The notes: generated by a model not told the origin, from the sequence alone. 22,244 nucleotides of DNA from an uncultured Rhodobiaceae bacterium (GCA_913020275.1 CAJWBV010000002.1:1-22244); one strand, 5' to 3'. Counted from the stretch's first letter, positions 1 to 9,090 are shown. Program-made: numbers and translations.

Positions 1-511
1 AGCCAATGACAGGAGGAAACGCACCGGCGGCCCCGCCAATGACGATATTCTGTGCCGTGCGCCGCTTCAACATCATGGTGTAAATAACCGCATAGAAGAA
101 AATTGTAAATGCCAGCAATGCCGCACTCGCATAATTTATCAGCACCGCCATGCTCAGCACCGACAGGCCCGACATCCACAGGCCGAACATCAGCGCATCT
201 AACCGGTCAATGCGCCCGGCCGGCACGGGCCGTGTTTTGGTGCGCGCCATAACAGCGTCAATATCGGCGTCATACCACATGTTCAACGCCGCCGACGCAC
301 CGGCACCAAGAGCAATTAAAATCACCGCGGAGACGGCCAATACCGGATTTAGGCTCACCGGCGCCATAATCAGACCGACAAGGGCTGTGAAAACCACAAG
401 CGACATGACGCGCGGTTTCATCAGTGAGATAAAATCAGCCGCCGATCCGGCATCGTCCAGATATGCCTGATCCATGTTGATTTCAAGTTCCGCTTTATGG
501 GTTTGAGACAT
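1..511 (-). CDS. ctaB: Protoheme IX farnesyltransferase (heme O synthase), 5' part
   Basis: Makes heme O from heme B by adding a farnesyl group, the step before heme A for aa3-type cytochrome oxidase; an inner-membrane UbiA-superfamily enzyme. About 170 N-terminal residues are present and the gene runs off the left edge (full family length is near 300). The prenyl-diphosphate motif NxxxDxxxD is seen at N77, D81 and D85, followed by R90 and a TRPVPAGR stretch at 93-100. The last residues match the family segment [16 protein letters not shown]. Hydrophobic segments lie near residues 36-52 and 56-76. The ATG at 511-509 has an AAGGAG-type ribosome site five to six bases upstream. It lies 17 bases after the ctaD stop, so ctaC-ctaD-ctaB probably form one operon. 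Identity is clear from the motifs; only the C-terminus is missing. Confidence 0.96.
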   Translation of the reverse strand, partial: MSQTHKAELEINMDQAYLDDAGSAADFISLMKPRVMSLVVFTALVGLIMAPVSLNPVLAVSAVILIALGAGASAALNMWYDADIDAVMARTKTRPVPAGRIDRLDALMFGLWMSGLSVLSMAVLINYASAALLAFTIFFYAVIYTMMLKRRTAQNIVIGGAAGAFPPVIG

Positions 512-528
512 CAAGTCTCCTTCCGCAC

Positions 529-2148
<1,620 letters not shown>

Positions 2149-2153
2149 TCAGT

Positions 2154-2996
2154 TTACTTGTCGAGATTGCTGGCATCGGCCAGCATATTTTTGCTTGTTT
2201 CCAATTGGGCGTATTCGGCCTGTGCTTCGACCACCCAGCTTGCAAATGCCTCCGGCTCCACCACTTCAACGCGGATCGGCATGAAGGCATGACGAATGCC
2301 GCAAAGCTCCGAGCATTGACCGTAATAAGTGCCTGTTTGTTCGGCGCGGAACCATGTTTCGTTCAAGCGCCCGGGCACTGCGTCCATCTTGACGCCAAAA
2401 GCAGGCATGGCCCAGCTGTGCAGCACATCTGCGCCGGTCACGATGACGCGCACGGTTGTGTTTACCGGCACCACCATGGCGGTATCTGTTGCCAACAAGC
2501 GAGGCTGGTCGCCGCGCTCATCATCATTGAGCATGAGTGAGTCGAAAGCGAAGCCGCCATGGTCGGGATATTCATAGCCCCAATACCACTGATAACCTGT
2601 GGCCTTGACGGTCATATCCGCTTCCGGCAACACACGCTGATAATATAGAAGGCGGAACGACGGAATGGCGATGATTACGAGAATGAGAATCGGCACAACC
2701 GTCCAGACAACTTCGACCAGCGTGTTGTGCGTTGTTTTCGACGGCTCCGGATTTGCTTTGGCGTTGAACCGCAACATCACATAGACCATCAGCCCCAGCA
2801 CCACCAAGGTGATGGCGGTCATGAGGATCAGGAGAAAATCGTTGAAATTCGTAATTTGCGTCATGTTGTCGGTCGCCGCATCCTGAAACCCCAGCTGCCA
2901 GGGCTTGGGCTGGGCGGCCAGCGCGTTTCCGGAAAAAAGCCCAAGACCGATAAGGCCGAGACCGAATTGGGCTAAGCATTGCCGAAAAGAATTCAT
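2154..2996 (-). CDS. ctaC: Cytochrome c oxidase subunit II (CuA subunit)
   Basis: Accepts electrons from cytochrome c at the binuclear CuA centre and passes them to subunit I. From the chosen start it has 280 residues: a signal peptide (about 1-27, ending NALA before AQPKPW), two membrane helices (about 53-75 and 94-114) and a periplasmic cupredoxin domain. The CuA ligands are H193, C228, E230, C232, H236 and M239, in the pattern CSELCGxxH. An aromatic YQWYWGYEYP patch at about 135-144 is the usual electron entry site. No fused cytochrome c domain follows. A longer reading from an upstream ATG at 3023 would add nine residues rich in basic side chains before the signal peptide. I chose 2996 because it gives a clean signal sequence and has GGGAG eight bases upstream. 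First gene of the ctaC-ctaD-ctaB operon, divergent from tldD. Confidence 0.97.
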   Translation of the reverse strand: MNSFRQCLAQFGLGLIGLGLFSGNALAAQPKPWQLGFQDAATDNMTQITNFNDFLLILMTAITLVVLGLMVYVMLRFNAKANPEPSKTTHNTLVEVVWTVVPILILVIIAIPSFRLLYYQRVLPEADMTVKATGYQWYWGYEYPDHGGFAFDSLMLNDDERGDQPRLLATDTAMVVPVNTTVRVIVTGADVLHSWAMPAFGVKMDAVPGRLNETWFRAEQTGTYYGQCSELCGIRHAFMPIRVEVVEPEAFASWVVEAQAEYAQLETSKNMLADASNLDK

Positions 2997-3049
2997 TCGT
3001 TTTCTCCCGCGAATTGGTGCCATAGACTCGTTTTGGCATTTATGGATGA

Positions 3050-3078
3050 ACTATATACCTAAAAAAGCTGCCTGATAA
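3050..3078 (-). promoter_or_regulatory. Candidate sigma70 promoter of ctaC
   Basis: On the minus strand a TTATCA hexamer (3078-3073) and a TATAGT hexamer (3055-3050) are separated by 17 bases. Each matches four of six consensus positions or better. The implied leader before the ctaC ATG is about 45-50 bases. The call rests on pattern matching only. Confidence 0.4.
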
Positions 3079-3090
3079 CACCGTCAGCTT
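3065..3090. repeat. Inverted repeat across the ctaC -35 region
   Basis: AAGCTG (3065-3070) and CAGCTT (3085-3090) are a perfect 6-bp inverted repeat around 14 bases that contain the proposed ctaC -35 hexamer. A shorter CTGA/TCAG dyad (3072-3075 and 3084-3087) is nested inside. The position suits an operator, but chance is possible for arms this short. Confidence 0.35.
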
Positions 3091-3115
3091 GATGTCTGCG
3101 ACCTTATGCCCATGG

Positions 3116-3130
3116 GCGCGTTTTACGCGC
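3116..3130. repeat. GC hairpin in the ctaC/tldD divergent region
   Basis: GCGCG (3116-3120), loop TTTTA, CGCGC (3126-3130). It lies between the two outward-facing promoter candidates. It has no following T-tract in either direction, so it is not a typical terminator. The role is unknown. Confidence 0.35.
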
Positions 3131-3139
3131 TTATTGCCG

Positions 3140-3169
3140 TTGCGCGCCCTTGCCCTCGGACGGTTTAAT
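3140..3169 (+). promoter_or_regulatory. Candidate sigma70 promoter of tldD
   Basis: TTGCGC (3140-3145), an 18-base spacer and TTTAAT (3164-3169) precede the tldD ATG by about 43 bases. The -10 matches five of six consensus positions; the -35 matches only the first three. Confidence 0.35.
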
Positions 3170-3198
3170 CTACATATTGAAGACAGCACGAAAACCTC

Positions 3199-3203
3199 AG
3201 GAG
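3199..3203 (+). promoter_or_regulatory. Ribosome binding site setting the tldD start
   Basis: AGGAG lies nine bases before the ATG at 3213. It favours this start over the upstream in-frame TTG at 3150, which has no comparable site and falls before the proposed promoter -10. Confidence 0.6.
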
Positions 3204-3212
3204 CGCACGGAT

Positions 3213-4640
3213 ATGGCCGACATTGATCCGAAGGACTTATTTTTCACCCAAACCGACCTTGATTTGCAACAGGCGGTAAAATTTACCGAAAATGCGCTAC
3301 ATGGTGCCGATGATGGTGAATTATATCTGGAATATACGCTGTCGGAAGCGTTCTCTTTTGACGACAATCGGCTGAAAGCAGCGAGTTTCGACACTGCGCA
3401 AGGTTTCGGCCTGCGCGCGGTCAATGATGAAGCCGTCGGCTATGCCCATGCCACAGACCTGTCACCGGACGCGCTGAAGCGCGCCGCCGACAGCCTCACT
3501 CCGGTATTGGCCGGTCATCAGGGCACATGGGCGCAAGCCCCGAATGTGGCGGGCAGCCCGCTTTATGTGGCCGAGAACCCGCTCGACAGTGCCGGTTTCA
3601 CCGATAAAGTGGCCCTGCTCAACGAAATAAACGCCTTTACACGCGCGCGCGACAATCGCGTGCGGCAGGTCTCGGTGGCGTTGAGCGGTGAATGGCAGGC
3701 GGTCGGCATTATCCGCCCTGACAGCGCGCCGGTTTTCGATATTCGCCCGCTGGTGCGGCTGGATGTTTCCGTGGTCGTCGGCGAAGGCGACCGGCAGGAA
3801 ACCGGCCATAGCGGGCGCGGTGGGCGCGCCGGATACGCACAATGGCTGGCACCGGAAAACTGGCAACAACAGGTCGACAATGCCCTGCGCCAGGCACTGA
3901 CCAATCTGGAATCAATTCCGGCACCGGCAGGTGAAATGGATGTCGTGCTGGGCCCCGGCTGGCCAGGCATTTTGCTGCACGAGGCCGTGGGCCATGGCCT
4001 TGAAGGTGATTTCAACCGCAAGGGTACATCGGCCTTTTCCGGACGCATTGGCGAACAGGTCGCCTCGAAAGGCGTGACAGTTATCGACGACGGCACACTG
4101 AGCGACCGGCGCGGTTCGCTGACGGTTGATGATGAGGGCACCCCCACCGACCGCACAGTGCTTATCGAAGACGGCGTGCTGACGGGCTATATGCAAGACC
4201 GCATGAACGCGCGGCTCATGGGAATGAAACCGACAGGCAACGGGCGGCGCGAGAGCTTTGCCTGCCAGCCCATGCCGCGCATGACAAACACGTTCATGCT
4301 GGGCGGCGAGAGCGACCCGCAGGAAATTCTGGGCAGTGTCAAAAACGGCATATACGCCACGGCCTTTGGCGGCGGGCAGGTGGACATCACCTCCGGCAAA
4401 TTCGTCTTTTCGTGTACCGAGGCGTACGAAATTAAAGACGGCAAATTGGGCGCGCCTGTAAAAGGTGCCACACTGATCGGCACGGGGTCGGAATCAATGC
4501 AACGCATTTCCATGATCGGCAATGATATGACCCTCGACGAAGGCATCGGCACATGCGGCAAGGCCGGCCAGGGCGTGCCGGTGGGTGTCGGCCAGCCGAC
4601 TTTGCGCATTGACGGGCTGACCGTCGGCGGCACGGGCTAA
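3213..4640 (+). CDS. tldD: Metalloprotease TldD
   Basis: Catalytic half of the TldD/TldE zinc protease, a cytoplasmic complex that degrades unfolded peptides; in enterobacteria it matures microcin B17 and degrades the CcdA antitoxin. From the ATG at 3213 it has 475 residues, close to the E. coli protein. The HExxxH zinc motif reads HEAVGH with H256, E257 and H260, inside a GILLHEAVGHGLEGDF-like segment. The third ligand is expected at C448 in the C-terminal CGKAGQGVPVG segment, as in the family. Its partner tldE is at 9091 on the same strand, separated by rsmE/gshA, ubiA and the desaturase. It is divergent from ctaC and convergent with gshA, whose stop codon is 13 bases away. The natural substrate in alphaproteobacteria is not visible from sequence. 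Confidence 0.97.
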   Translation: MADIDPKDLFFTQTDLDLQQAVKFTENALHGADDGELYLEYTLSEAFSFDDNRLKAASFDTAQGFGLRAVNDEAVGYAHATDLSPDALKRAADSLTPVLAGHQGTWAQAPNVAGSPLYVAENPLDSAGFTDKVALLNEINAFTRARDNRVRQVSVALSGEWQAVGIIRPDSAPVFDIRPLVRLDVSVVVGEGDRQETGHSGRGGRAGYAQWLAPENWQQQVDNALRQALTNLESIPAPAGEMDVVLGPGWPGILLHEAVGHGLEGDFNRKGTSAFSGRIGEQVASKGVTVIDDGTLSDRRGSLTVDDEGTPTDRTVLIEDGVLTGYMQDRMNARLMGMKPTGNGRRESFACQPMPRMTNTFMLGGESDPQEILGSVKNGIYATAFGGGQVDITSGKFVFSCTEAYEIKDGKLGAPVKGATLIGTGSESMQRISMIGNDMTLDEGIGTCGKAGQGVPVGVGQPTLRIDGLTVGGTG

Positions 4641-4653
4641 TCCCTATTCTGTT

Positions 4654-6027
4654 TTAAAAGGCAAGCGTATCAAAAATCGGTGCGACTTGGCCTTGCCATT
4701 CACCGTTAAATTTCGCGAGCAAACTGTCGGCGGGCGTTTGCCCGCGTGCGACACTGTCTTGGAGCGTGTGCAGAAACTGCGTCTCATTACTGCCGGTGCC
4801 ATCTAAATTTGCGCGCGCCTGCAAACCCTGTTCGGCCAGCGCCAGAACATCCGCCGCCAGATCGCGCAAAGTGCCCCCGCGAAACGGCGTGGCAAGTCCG
4901 GAAACCGGTGCCCCGCGGCGCAGTGTGTCGCGCTCGTCCTGCGTCCAATCGGCAATCATATCGGCGACGCGTTTTTGCGTTGCGCCATCATAAAGCAGCC
5001 CGACCCAGAAGGCCGGTAGCGCGCATAGCGATTGCCACGAACCCGCATCGGCACCGCGCATTTCGATAAATCGCTTCACACGGGCTTCTGGAAACAGAGT
5101 TGTCAGATGGTCTTCCCAATCGGCCTCGGTCGGCTTCTCACCCGGCAAGGCCGGCAGGCGGCCTTCCAAGAAATCACGAAAACTCATACCCAAGGCATTG
5201 ATAAACCCGCCGTCGCGCTGCACAAAATACATTGGCGCATTGAGCGCGTAATCGACATAGTGTTCAAAGCCGAAGCCCGGCTCAAACACCATGGGTAACA
5301 TGCCGGTGCGGTCGGGATCTGTGTCGAGCCAGACGAGCGAGCGCTCCGACAAATTCCCCGTAGGCTCACCATTTTTGAACGGCGAATTGGCGAACAAGGC
5401 CGTCGCCAGCGGTTGCAACGCCAGCGCAATTTTGAGCTTTTCAACCATATCGGCAGGCGAGCCGAAATCGAGATTAACCTGCACGGTTGCCGTCAGATAC
5501 ATCATTTCCAGCCCGCGCGTGCCGCGCGTCGGCATATAATCGGTCATCAGGCGATAGCGACCCTTCGGCATTTGCGGGGCGTCTTCAAGACCCCAGTTCG
5601 GCGTGTAGCCAATGCCCAAATAAGACTGGCCCAATTCGGCGGCCACCGTGCGCACTTCGCCCAAATGCCTGTTCACCTCGGCGCAGGTCTGATGAATATT
5701 GATCAGTGGCGCGCCGGAAAGCTCCAACTGGCCGCCCGGCTCCAGCGTTACCGAGCCGCCACCGGCTTCGGCCGGGCGCGACAGACCAACAAGCACATCG
5801 CCTTCATATTTGCCCTGCCAGCCAAACCGCATCAGACCTTCAAGCATGGCCTGAATACCGTCCGGCCCGGCATAGGGCAAGGGCGTGTGGTCAGCTGTGC
5901 GAAAGCCGAATTTTTCGTGTTCTGTGCCAATGCGCCAATCTTCGACCGGCTTGCAACCGGCTTCCATCCAGTCTTTCAACGCGTTGGCATTTTCCAGATA
6001 CACAAGCTCATTGTCCGCGGTGGCCAT
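4654..6027 (-). CDS. gshA: Glutamate-cysteine ligase, plant/alphaproteobacterial type
   Basis: Joins glutamate and cysteine with ATP to make gamma-glutamylcysteine, the first step of glutathione synthesis in the cytoplasm (GCS2 family). The 457 residues match the plant-like class, not the E. coli class. Recognisable segments are IGTEHEKFG (33-41), the TLEPGGQLELSG nucleotide/metal segment (94-105), RYRLMTDYM (157-165) and QVNLDF (183-188). The ATG at 6027 has GGGAG six bases upstream. It follows rsmE on the same strand by 121 bases, and a promoter can be drawn in that gap, so it may be transcribed alone as well as with rsmE. The second glutathione gene, gshB, is not in the window. Annotation is secure from the conserved segments. 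Confidence 0.97.
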   Translation of the reverse strand: MATADNELVYLENANALKDWMEAGCKPVEDWRIGTEHEKFGFRTADHTPLPYAGPDGIQAMLEGLMRFGWQGKYEGDVLVGLSRPAEAGGGSVTLEPGGQLELSGAPLINIHQTCAEVNRHLGEVRTVAAELGQSYLGIGYTPNWGLEDAPQMPKGRYRLMTDYMPTRGTRGLEMMYLTATVQVNLDFGSPADMVEKLKIALALQPLATALFANSPFKNGEPTGNLSERSLVWLDTDPDRTGMLPMVFEPGFGFEHYVDYALNAPMYFVQRDGGFINALGMSFRDFLEGRLPALPGEKPTEADWEDHLTTLFPEARVKRFIEMRGADAGSWQSLCALPAFWVGLLYDGATQKRVADMIADWTQDERDTLRRGAPVSGLATPFRGGTLRDLAADVLALAEQGLQARANLDGTGSNETQFLHTLQDSVARGQTPADSLLAKFNGEWQGQVAPIFDTLAF

Positions 6028-6071
6028 TTAATCTCCCAGGCACGCGCCGACACAGCGACGGTGATGATTAA

Positions 6072-6100
6072 TATCTAGACAAGTTCGAACGTTTCGACAA
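6072..6100 (-). promoter_or_regulatory. Candidate sigma70 promoter of gshA
   Basis: On the minus strand TTGTCG (6100-6095), a 17-base spacer and TAGATA (6077-6072) lie in the rsmE-gshA gap. The -10 ends about 44 bases before the ATG. The spacer holds the 8-bp palindrome GTTCGAAC (6083-6090), which could serve as a small operator. The hexamer spacing is ideal; function is inferred. Confidence 0.45.
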
Positions 6101-6148
6101 GAAGCGGAGGGCTTGGCCCCAGATACGACTTGGCACAGCCTGGCACGG

Positions 6149-6922
6149 CTAACCCGCATCTGCCGGCCCGTCCTGCCAGTCACCCACCAGCCATTGCACC
6201 AGCGCAAGCGCGGCGACAACAGCCGTATCGGTACGCAAAATGCGCGGGCCGAGGCTTATCTGAACCGTTTGGCCTAGCGCCAGAAGCTCATCTTTTTCTT
6301 CAGGCGTAAAGCCGCCTTCCGGCCCGATCAAGACCGCCAGCGGTGTGCGGATGCCTGCGGCCAATTCGGAAACTCCCATGCCGGTTTCGGCCGTCTCGTC
6401 GCAAAACAAAAGCCTGCGCGCGCCATCCCAGTCTTGCAGCGCATCGTCCAGTCGCACGGGTGGCATGATTTCGGGAACCTGCAAAATTCCACATTGTTCG
6501 GCGGCTTCCTGAGCATTTGCCCGCAAGCGTTCGAGATTGACCGTACCACCTTGTGTGCGCCGGGTGATGACCGGAACAAGGCGCGTGACCCCCATCTCGG
6601 TGGCTTTTTGAGCCAGATAGTCGAGGCGCGCGCGTTTGACAGGAGCCACCAGAAGCCAGATATCGGCTTGGCGGGTTTCGGGCGTTGTTTGTGGGCGCGT
6701 CTGGTGCGCCGTCACGAGCGTGACCTTGCGTTTGTCAATGGCGGTGATGTGCGCGTGCCATTCACCATCACGGCCATTGAAAACCAGCACCGCATCATCC
6801 GCGGCGGCGCGTAACACATTGCGCAGATAATGTGCCGGATTGCCGGTGAGGGTGAGCGTCTTGTCTGCCGCAAGCGGCTGGTCTACAAACAGGCGCTGAA
6901 CGGATTTGGTTTCGCGTGTCAT
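6149..6922 (-). CDS. rsmE: 16S rRNA (uracil1498-N3)-methyltransferase
   Basis: Methylates N3 of U1498 in 16S rRNA of the 30S subunit using S-adenosylmethionine. From the chosen ATG it has 257 residues: an N-terminal PUA-like RNA-binding part (the stretch with NPAHYLRNVLR) and a C-terminal SPOUT knot domain. Family motifs are KATEMGV (about 106-112), LIGPEGGF (ending near 205) and SLGPRILRTDTA (about 223-234), the SAM-binding knot. An upstream in-frame ATG at 7003 would add 27 residues, but it would overlap the divergent ubiA start and consume both promoters, so 6922 is preferred. The gene is divergent from ubiA and followed by gshA, an order I recall from other alphaproteobacteria. Confidence 0.95.
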   Translation of the reverse strand: MTRETKSVQRLFVDQPLAADKTLTLTGNPAHYLRNVLRAAADDAVLVFNGRDGEWHAHITAIDKRKVTLVTAHQTRPQTTPETRQADIWLLVAPVKRARLDYLAQKATEMGVTRLVPVITRRTQGGTVNLERLRANAQEAAEQCGILQVPEIMPPVRLDDALQDWDGARRLLFCDETAETGMGVSELAAGIRTPLAVLIGPEGGFTPEEKDELLALGQTVQISLGPRILRTDTAVVAALALVQWLVGDWQDGPADAG

Positions 6923-6943
6923 GCGTTTATCCCGTACCACATT

Positions 6944-6973
6944 ATTACAGGCACGCGCGATATAATCGGCCAA
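6944..6973 (-). promoter_or_regulatory. Candidate promoter of rsmE
   Basis: On the minus strand TTGGCC (6973-6968), an 18-base spacer and TGTAAT (6949-6944) precede the rsmE ATG by about 21 bases. The spacer contains the ubiA -10 on the other strand, so the two promoters would overlap face to face. Confidence 0.35.
6961..6966 (+). promoter_or_regulatory. Candidate -10 element of ubiA
   Basis: A perfect TATAAT lies 28 bases before the ubiA ATG. No good -35 hexamer is found at 16-18 bases upstream (CACATT at 17), so the promoter may be weak or need an activator. Confidence 0.4.
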
Positions 6974-6994
6974 TCGGATAAACGGAAATTTGAG

Positions 6995-7924
6995 ATGACC
7001 CATTCACCACCGGAAACGGAACGCCCCGCAGATGCCGCTGCAGATAATTGGGTAGCGCGTTTTGTGCCGGCGCATTTGCGACCCTATGCAGAGCTGGCGC
7101 GGCTCGACCGGCCAATAGGCGGCTGGTTGCTTTTCTGGCCATGCCTCTGGGGGCTGGCACTGGCCGCCGCGCCGCAAAACATCTATCCGCCTTTCCATCT
7201 CATCGGCCTGTTTCTGGTGGGCGCTTTTGTGATGCGCGGCGCCGGATGCACATTTAACGACATTGCCGACCGCCATATAGATGCACAAGTCGCGCGCACA
7301 GCCGGACGGCCCCTGCCTTCGGGGCGTGTTTCGGTGATGGCGGCCTGGGGGTTTTTGCTGGCGCAAGCCCTCATCGGACTGGTCGTGCTGTTGCAATTTA
7401 ATGTCACGACCATTTTCATCGGCGTCTTGTCGCTCGTGCCGGTTGCGATTTATCCCTTCATGAAGCGCATCACCTACTGGCCGCAATTGTTTTTGGGGCT
7501 TGCTTTCAACTGGGGGGCGCTGGTCGGTTATACAAGTCTCACCGGACAGCTTCACCTGCCCGCAGGCGCTCTTTATGCCGCGGGCATTTTTTGGACATTG
7601 GGCTACGACACAATCTATGCCCACCAAGACCGCGAAGATGATGCGCTGGTTGGCGTCAAAAGCAGCGCCTTGAAACTGGGCGAAAATACGCGCATCGCGG
7701 TTTTGTTTTTCTACGCCGCATCGCTGGCCTGTCTTGCGGTGGCCGGGGCTCGGGGCGGTGTCGGCCCGCTGTTTTGGGCCGGGCTGGCAATTGCGGGCTG
7801 GCAATTGGCCATGCAAGTTTATCGGTTGGATATTGACGATCCTGCGCGTTGCCTGCAGATTTTCAAGAGCAACCGGGATGCCGGCTTTGTCATTGCAGGT
7901 GCTTTTATTCTGGGCATTTTCTAA
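6995..7924 (+). CDS. ubiA: 4-hydroxybenzoate polyprenyltransferase
   Basis: Attaches the polyprenyl tail to 4-hydroxybenzoate in ubiquinone synthesis; an inner-membrane enzyme. From the ATG at 6995 it has 309 residues with about eight or nine hydrophobic helices. The first Asp-rich motif reads NDIADRHID (N88, D89, D92, D96), followed by RTAGRPLPSG (101-110). The second is YDTIYAHQDREDD (about 204-216). The LDRPIG segment near 37-42 is typical of UbiA. An in-frame start at 6830 was rejected because it would run deep into rsmE on the opposite strand and past the ubiA -10. Only a weak GGAAA precedes the chosen ATG. The quinone made here feeds the respiratory chain that ends in the oxidase at the left of the window. 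The CtaB-like alternative is excluded by the second motif and by the separate ctaB. Confidence 0.96.
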   Translation: MTHSPPETERPADAAADNWVARFVPAHLRPYAELARLDRPIGGWLLFWPCLWGLALAAAPQNIYPPFHLIGLFLVGAFVMRGAGCTFNDIADRHIDAQVARTAGRPLPSGRVSVMAAWGFLLAQALIGLVVLLQFNVTTIFIGVLSLVPVAIYPFMKRITYWPQLFLGLAFNWGALVGYTSLTGQLHLPAGALYAAGIFWTLGYDTIYAHQDREDDALVGVKSSALKLGENTRIAVLFFYAASLACLAVAGARGGVGPLFWAGLAIAGWQLAMQVYRLDIDDPARCLQIFKSNRDAGFVIAGAFILGIF

Positions 7925-7962
7925 GCGCCAAGCGGCTCTGGGAACGCCTTGCCACGCCGCAA

Positions 7963-7977
7963 ACCCCGTTAAGGGGT
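7963..7977. repeat. Small hairpin after ubiA
   Basis: ACCCC (7963-7967), loop GTTAA, GGGGT (7973-7977), 38 bases after the ubiA stop. The stem is only five pairs and no T-run follows, so termination would be weak at best. Confidence 0.3.
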
Positions 7978-8004
7978 GAAAACCGGCACGAATTGGCCTA
8001 TGTT
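7976..8004 (+). promoter_or_regulatory. Candidate promoter of the desaturase gene
   Basis: GTGAAA (7976-7981), a 17-base spacer and TATGTT (7999-8004), with four of six matches in each hexamer. The -10 ends about 21 bases before the ATG. It could give the desaturase and tldE expression independent of ubiA. Confidence 0.3.
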
Positions 8005-8014
8005 AGGGATAACC

Positions 8015-8020
8015 AAGGAG
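8015..8020 (+). promoter_or_regulatory. Ribosome binding site of the desaturase gene
   Basis: AAGGAG five bases before the ATG at 8026 fixes this start. The reading frame stays open upstream to 7849 inside ubiA, but that extension has no protein-like character. Confidence 0.7.
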
Positions 8021-8025
8021 AAACC

Positions 8026-9057
8026 ATGGCTCGATCGCCGGTATTGCGGGTACATGCGGATGATTTGATAGACCGCGAAACCCTCATTGCGCTGCGTCAG
8101 CGCTCGTCGCTGATGGGGGTGTCACTGGTTTTTCACGCCTGGGCCATTATCGGCAGCGCCATGGCGCTGTTCTATTTCTTTCCAAACCCGCTGACTTTTG
8201 TGCTGGCCGTGATGATTATCGGCGCGCGCCAGTTGGGTTTGGCTATTTTGATGCATGATGCGGCGCATAACGCGCTGAGCCCGCATCGCAAATTTAACGA
8301 AATACTCAGCGATTTTTTCTGTGCCTATCCGTTGCTGGCGCGCACGGACGCCTATCGCCGTTATCATTTGCAACACCACATGCGCACACAACAAAAAGAC
8401 GACCCCGATCTTGTTTTGTCGGCACCGTTTCCGATCACGCGCAAAAGTTTCATTCGAAAAATGATCCGCGACCTGACCGGACAGACCGCCTATCAGCAAC
8501 GTAAAGCCCAATTTGCGAGTGCCTGGGGCGATAAAGACCTTTCGCATCAAGAACGCGCTTTGCATTTCTGGCAACGTCTGGGCCCGGCCATGGTCGCCAA
8601 TCTGGTGATTTTCGTGGCTTGCACGATGGCGTTTCACTGGAGCTTTTATCTTTTGTTGTGGCTATTGCCCTTTTTCACCTATCACATGGCAATCACGCGC
8701 ATTCGCAATATTGCCGAACATGCACTCGTGCCCGACAATGATGACCCGTTTCGCAATGCGCGCACGACCAAAGCCGGATGGCTGGCGCGTATTTTCCTTG
8801 CCCCCTATTGGGTCAATTATCATGTCGAGCATCACCTCCTGATGTACGTTCCGTGCTGGCAATTGCCGGCCGCGCAAAAAGCGTTAAACGCAAACGGGTT
8901 TGGCGAGCGCATGGAAACGGCACCGGGATATCTGAGCGTTTTGCGAAAAGCCTGCGCGCGCCACGATGACGAAGATGAGCCCGGCAATCTGGTGCATAAT
9001 GCGCGCCGGCGCGTTGCCGGAAATTTCACCGAGGGTTTCACCTCCAACGCATCGTGA
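8026..9057 (+). CDS. Membrane fatty acid desaturase family protein
   Basis: A di-iron membrane desaturase or hydroxylase of the FA_desaturase family, expected to act on acyl chains of membrane lipids. It has 343 residues. The three histidine boxes are H77xxxH81 (HDAAH), H114xxHH118 (HLQHH) and H266xxHH270 (HVEHH), with an additional NIAEH at about 228-232. Hydrophobic stretches lie near 33-52, 55-74, 187-202 and 205-220, giving the usual four-helix layout. The acidic stretch DDEDE near 314-318 precedes a basic C-terminal tail. It follows ubiA by about 100 bases and precedes tldE by 33. No ferredoxin or reductase partner is nearby. Position of the double bond and substrate cannot be told. A carotenoid or sterol hydroxylase is possible but less likely. 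Confidence 0.88.
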   Translation: MARSPVLRVHADDLIDRETLIALRQRSSLMGVSLVFHAWAIIGSAMALFYFFPNPLTFVLAVMIIGARQLGLAILMHDAAHNALSPHRKFNEILSDFFCAYPLLARTDAYRRYHLQHHMRTQQKDDPDLVLSAPFPITRKSFIRKMIRDLTGQTAYQQRKAQFASAWGDKDLSHQERALHFWQRLGPAMVANLVIFVACTMAFHWSFYLLLWLLPFFTYHMAITRIRNIAEHALVPDNDDPFRNARTTKAGWLARIFLAPYWVNYHVEHHLLMYVPCWQLPAAQKALNANGFGERMETAPGYLSVLRKACARHDDEDEPGNLVHNARRRVAGNFTEGFTSNAS

Positions 9058-9078
9058 ACCGTCACCCGCACGTGTTCG

Positions 9079-9085
9079 TAAGGAG
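9079..9085 (+). promoter_or_regulatory. Ribosome binding site setting the tldE start
   Basis: TAAGGAG ends five bases before the ATG at 9091. A GTG at 9085 in the same frame begins at the last base of this site, so it cannot use it; the ATG is the likely start. Confidence 0.75.
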
Positions 9086-9090
9086 TGTCC

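Larger units (their letters stand above)
6924..6984. repeat. 9-bp inverted repeat framing the rsmE/ubiA intergenic region
   Basis: CGTTTATCC (6924-6932) and GGATAAACG (6976-6984) are perfect inverted copies separated by 43 bases. The promoters of both divergent genes lie between them. Each copy sits next to a start codon: one base before the rsmE ATG and ten bases before the ubiA ATG. Each gene therefore reads GGATAAACG just upstream of its start. Confidence 0.55.

Noticed and set aside
3150..3212. Upstream TTG start for tldD
   Set aside because: No ribosome site, and it lies before the likely -10; the ATG at 3213 has AGGAG and matches family length.
5413..6078. A 221-codon plus-strand open frame opposite gshA
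   Set aside because: It mirrors a conserved gshA coding region, is rich in His/Arg/Ala, and has no recognisable motif or ribosome site.
6923..7003. 27-residue N-terminal extension of rsmE
   Set aside because: It would cover the ubiA start and both promoters; the family match begins after the ATG at 6922.
7004..7816. A 270-codon minus-strand open frame opposite ubiA
   Set aside because: The hydrophilic Gln/His/Arg-rich text is the complement of membrane-helix codons and not a protein.
7963..7977. Intrinsic terminator after ubiA
   Set aside because: The stem has only five pairs and no T-tract follows; kept only as a hairpin.
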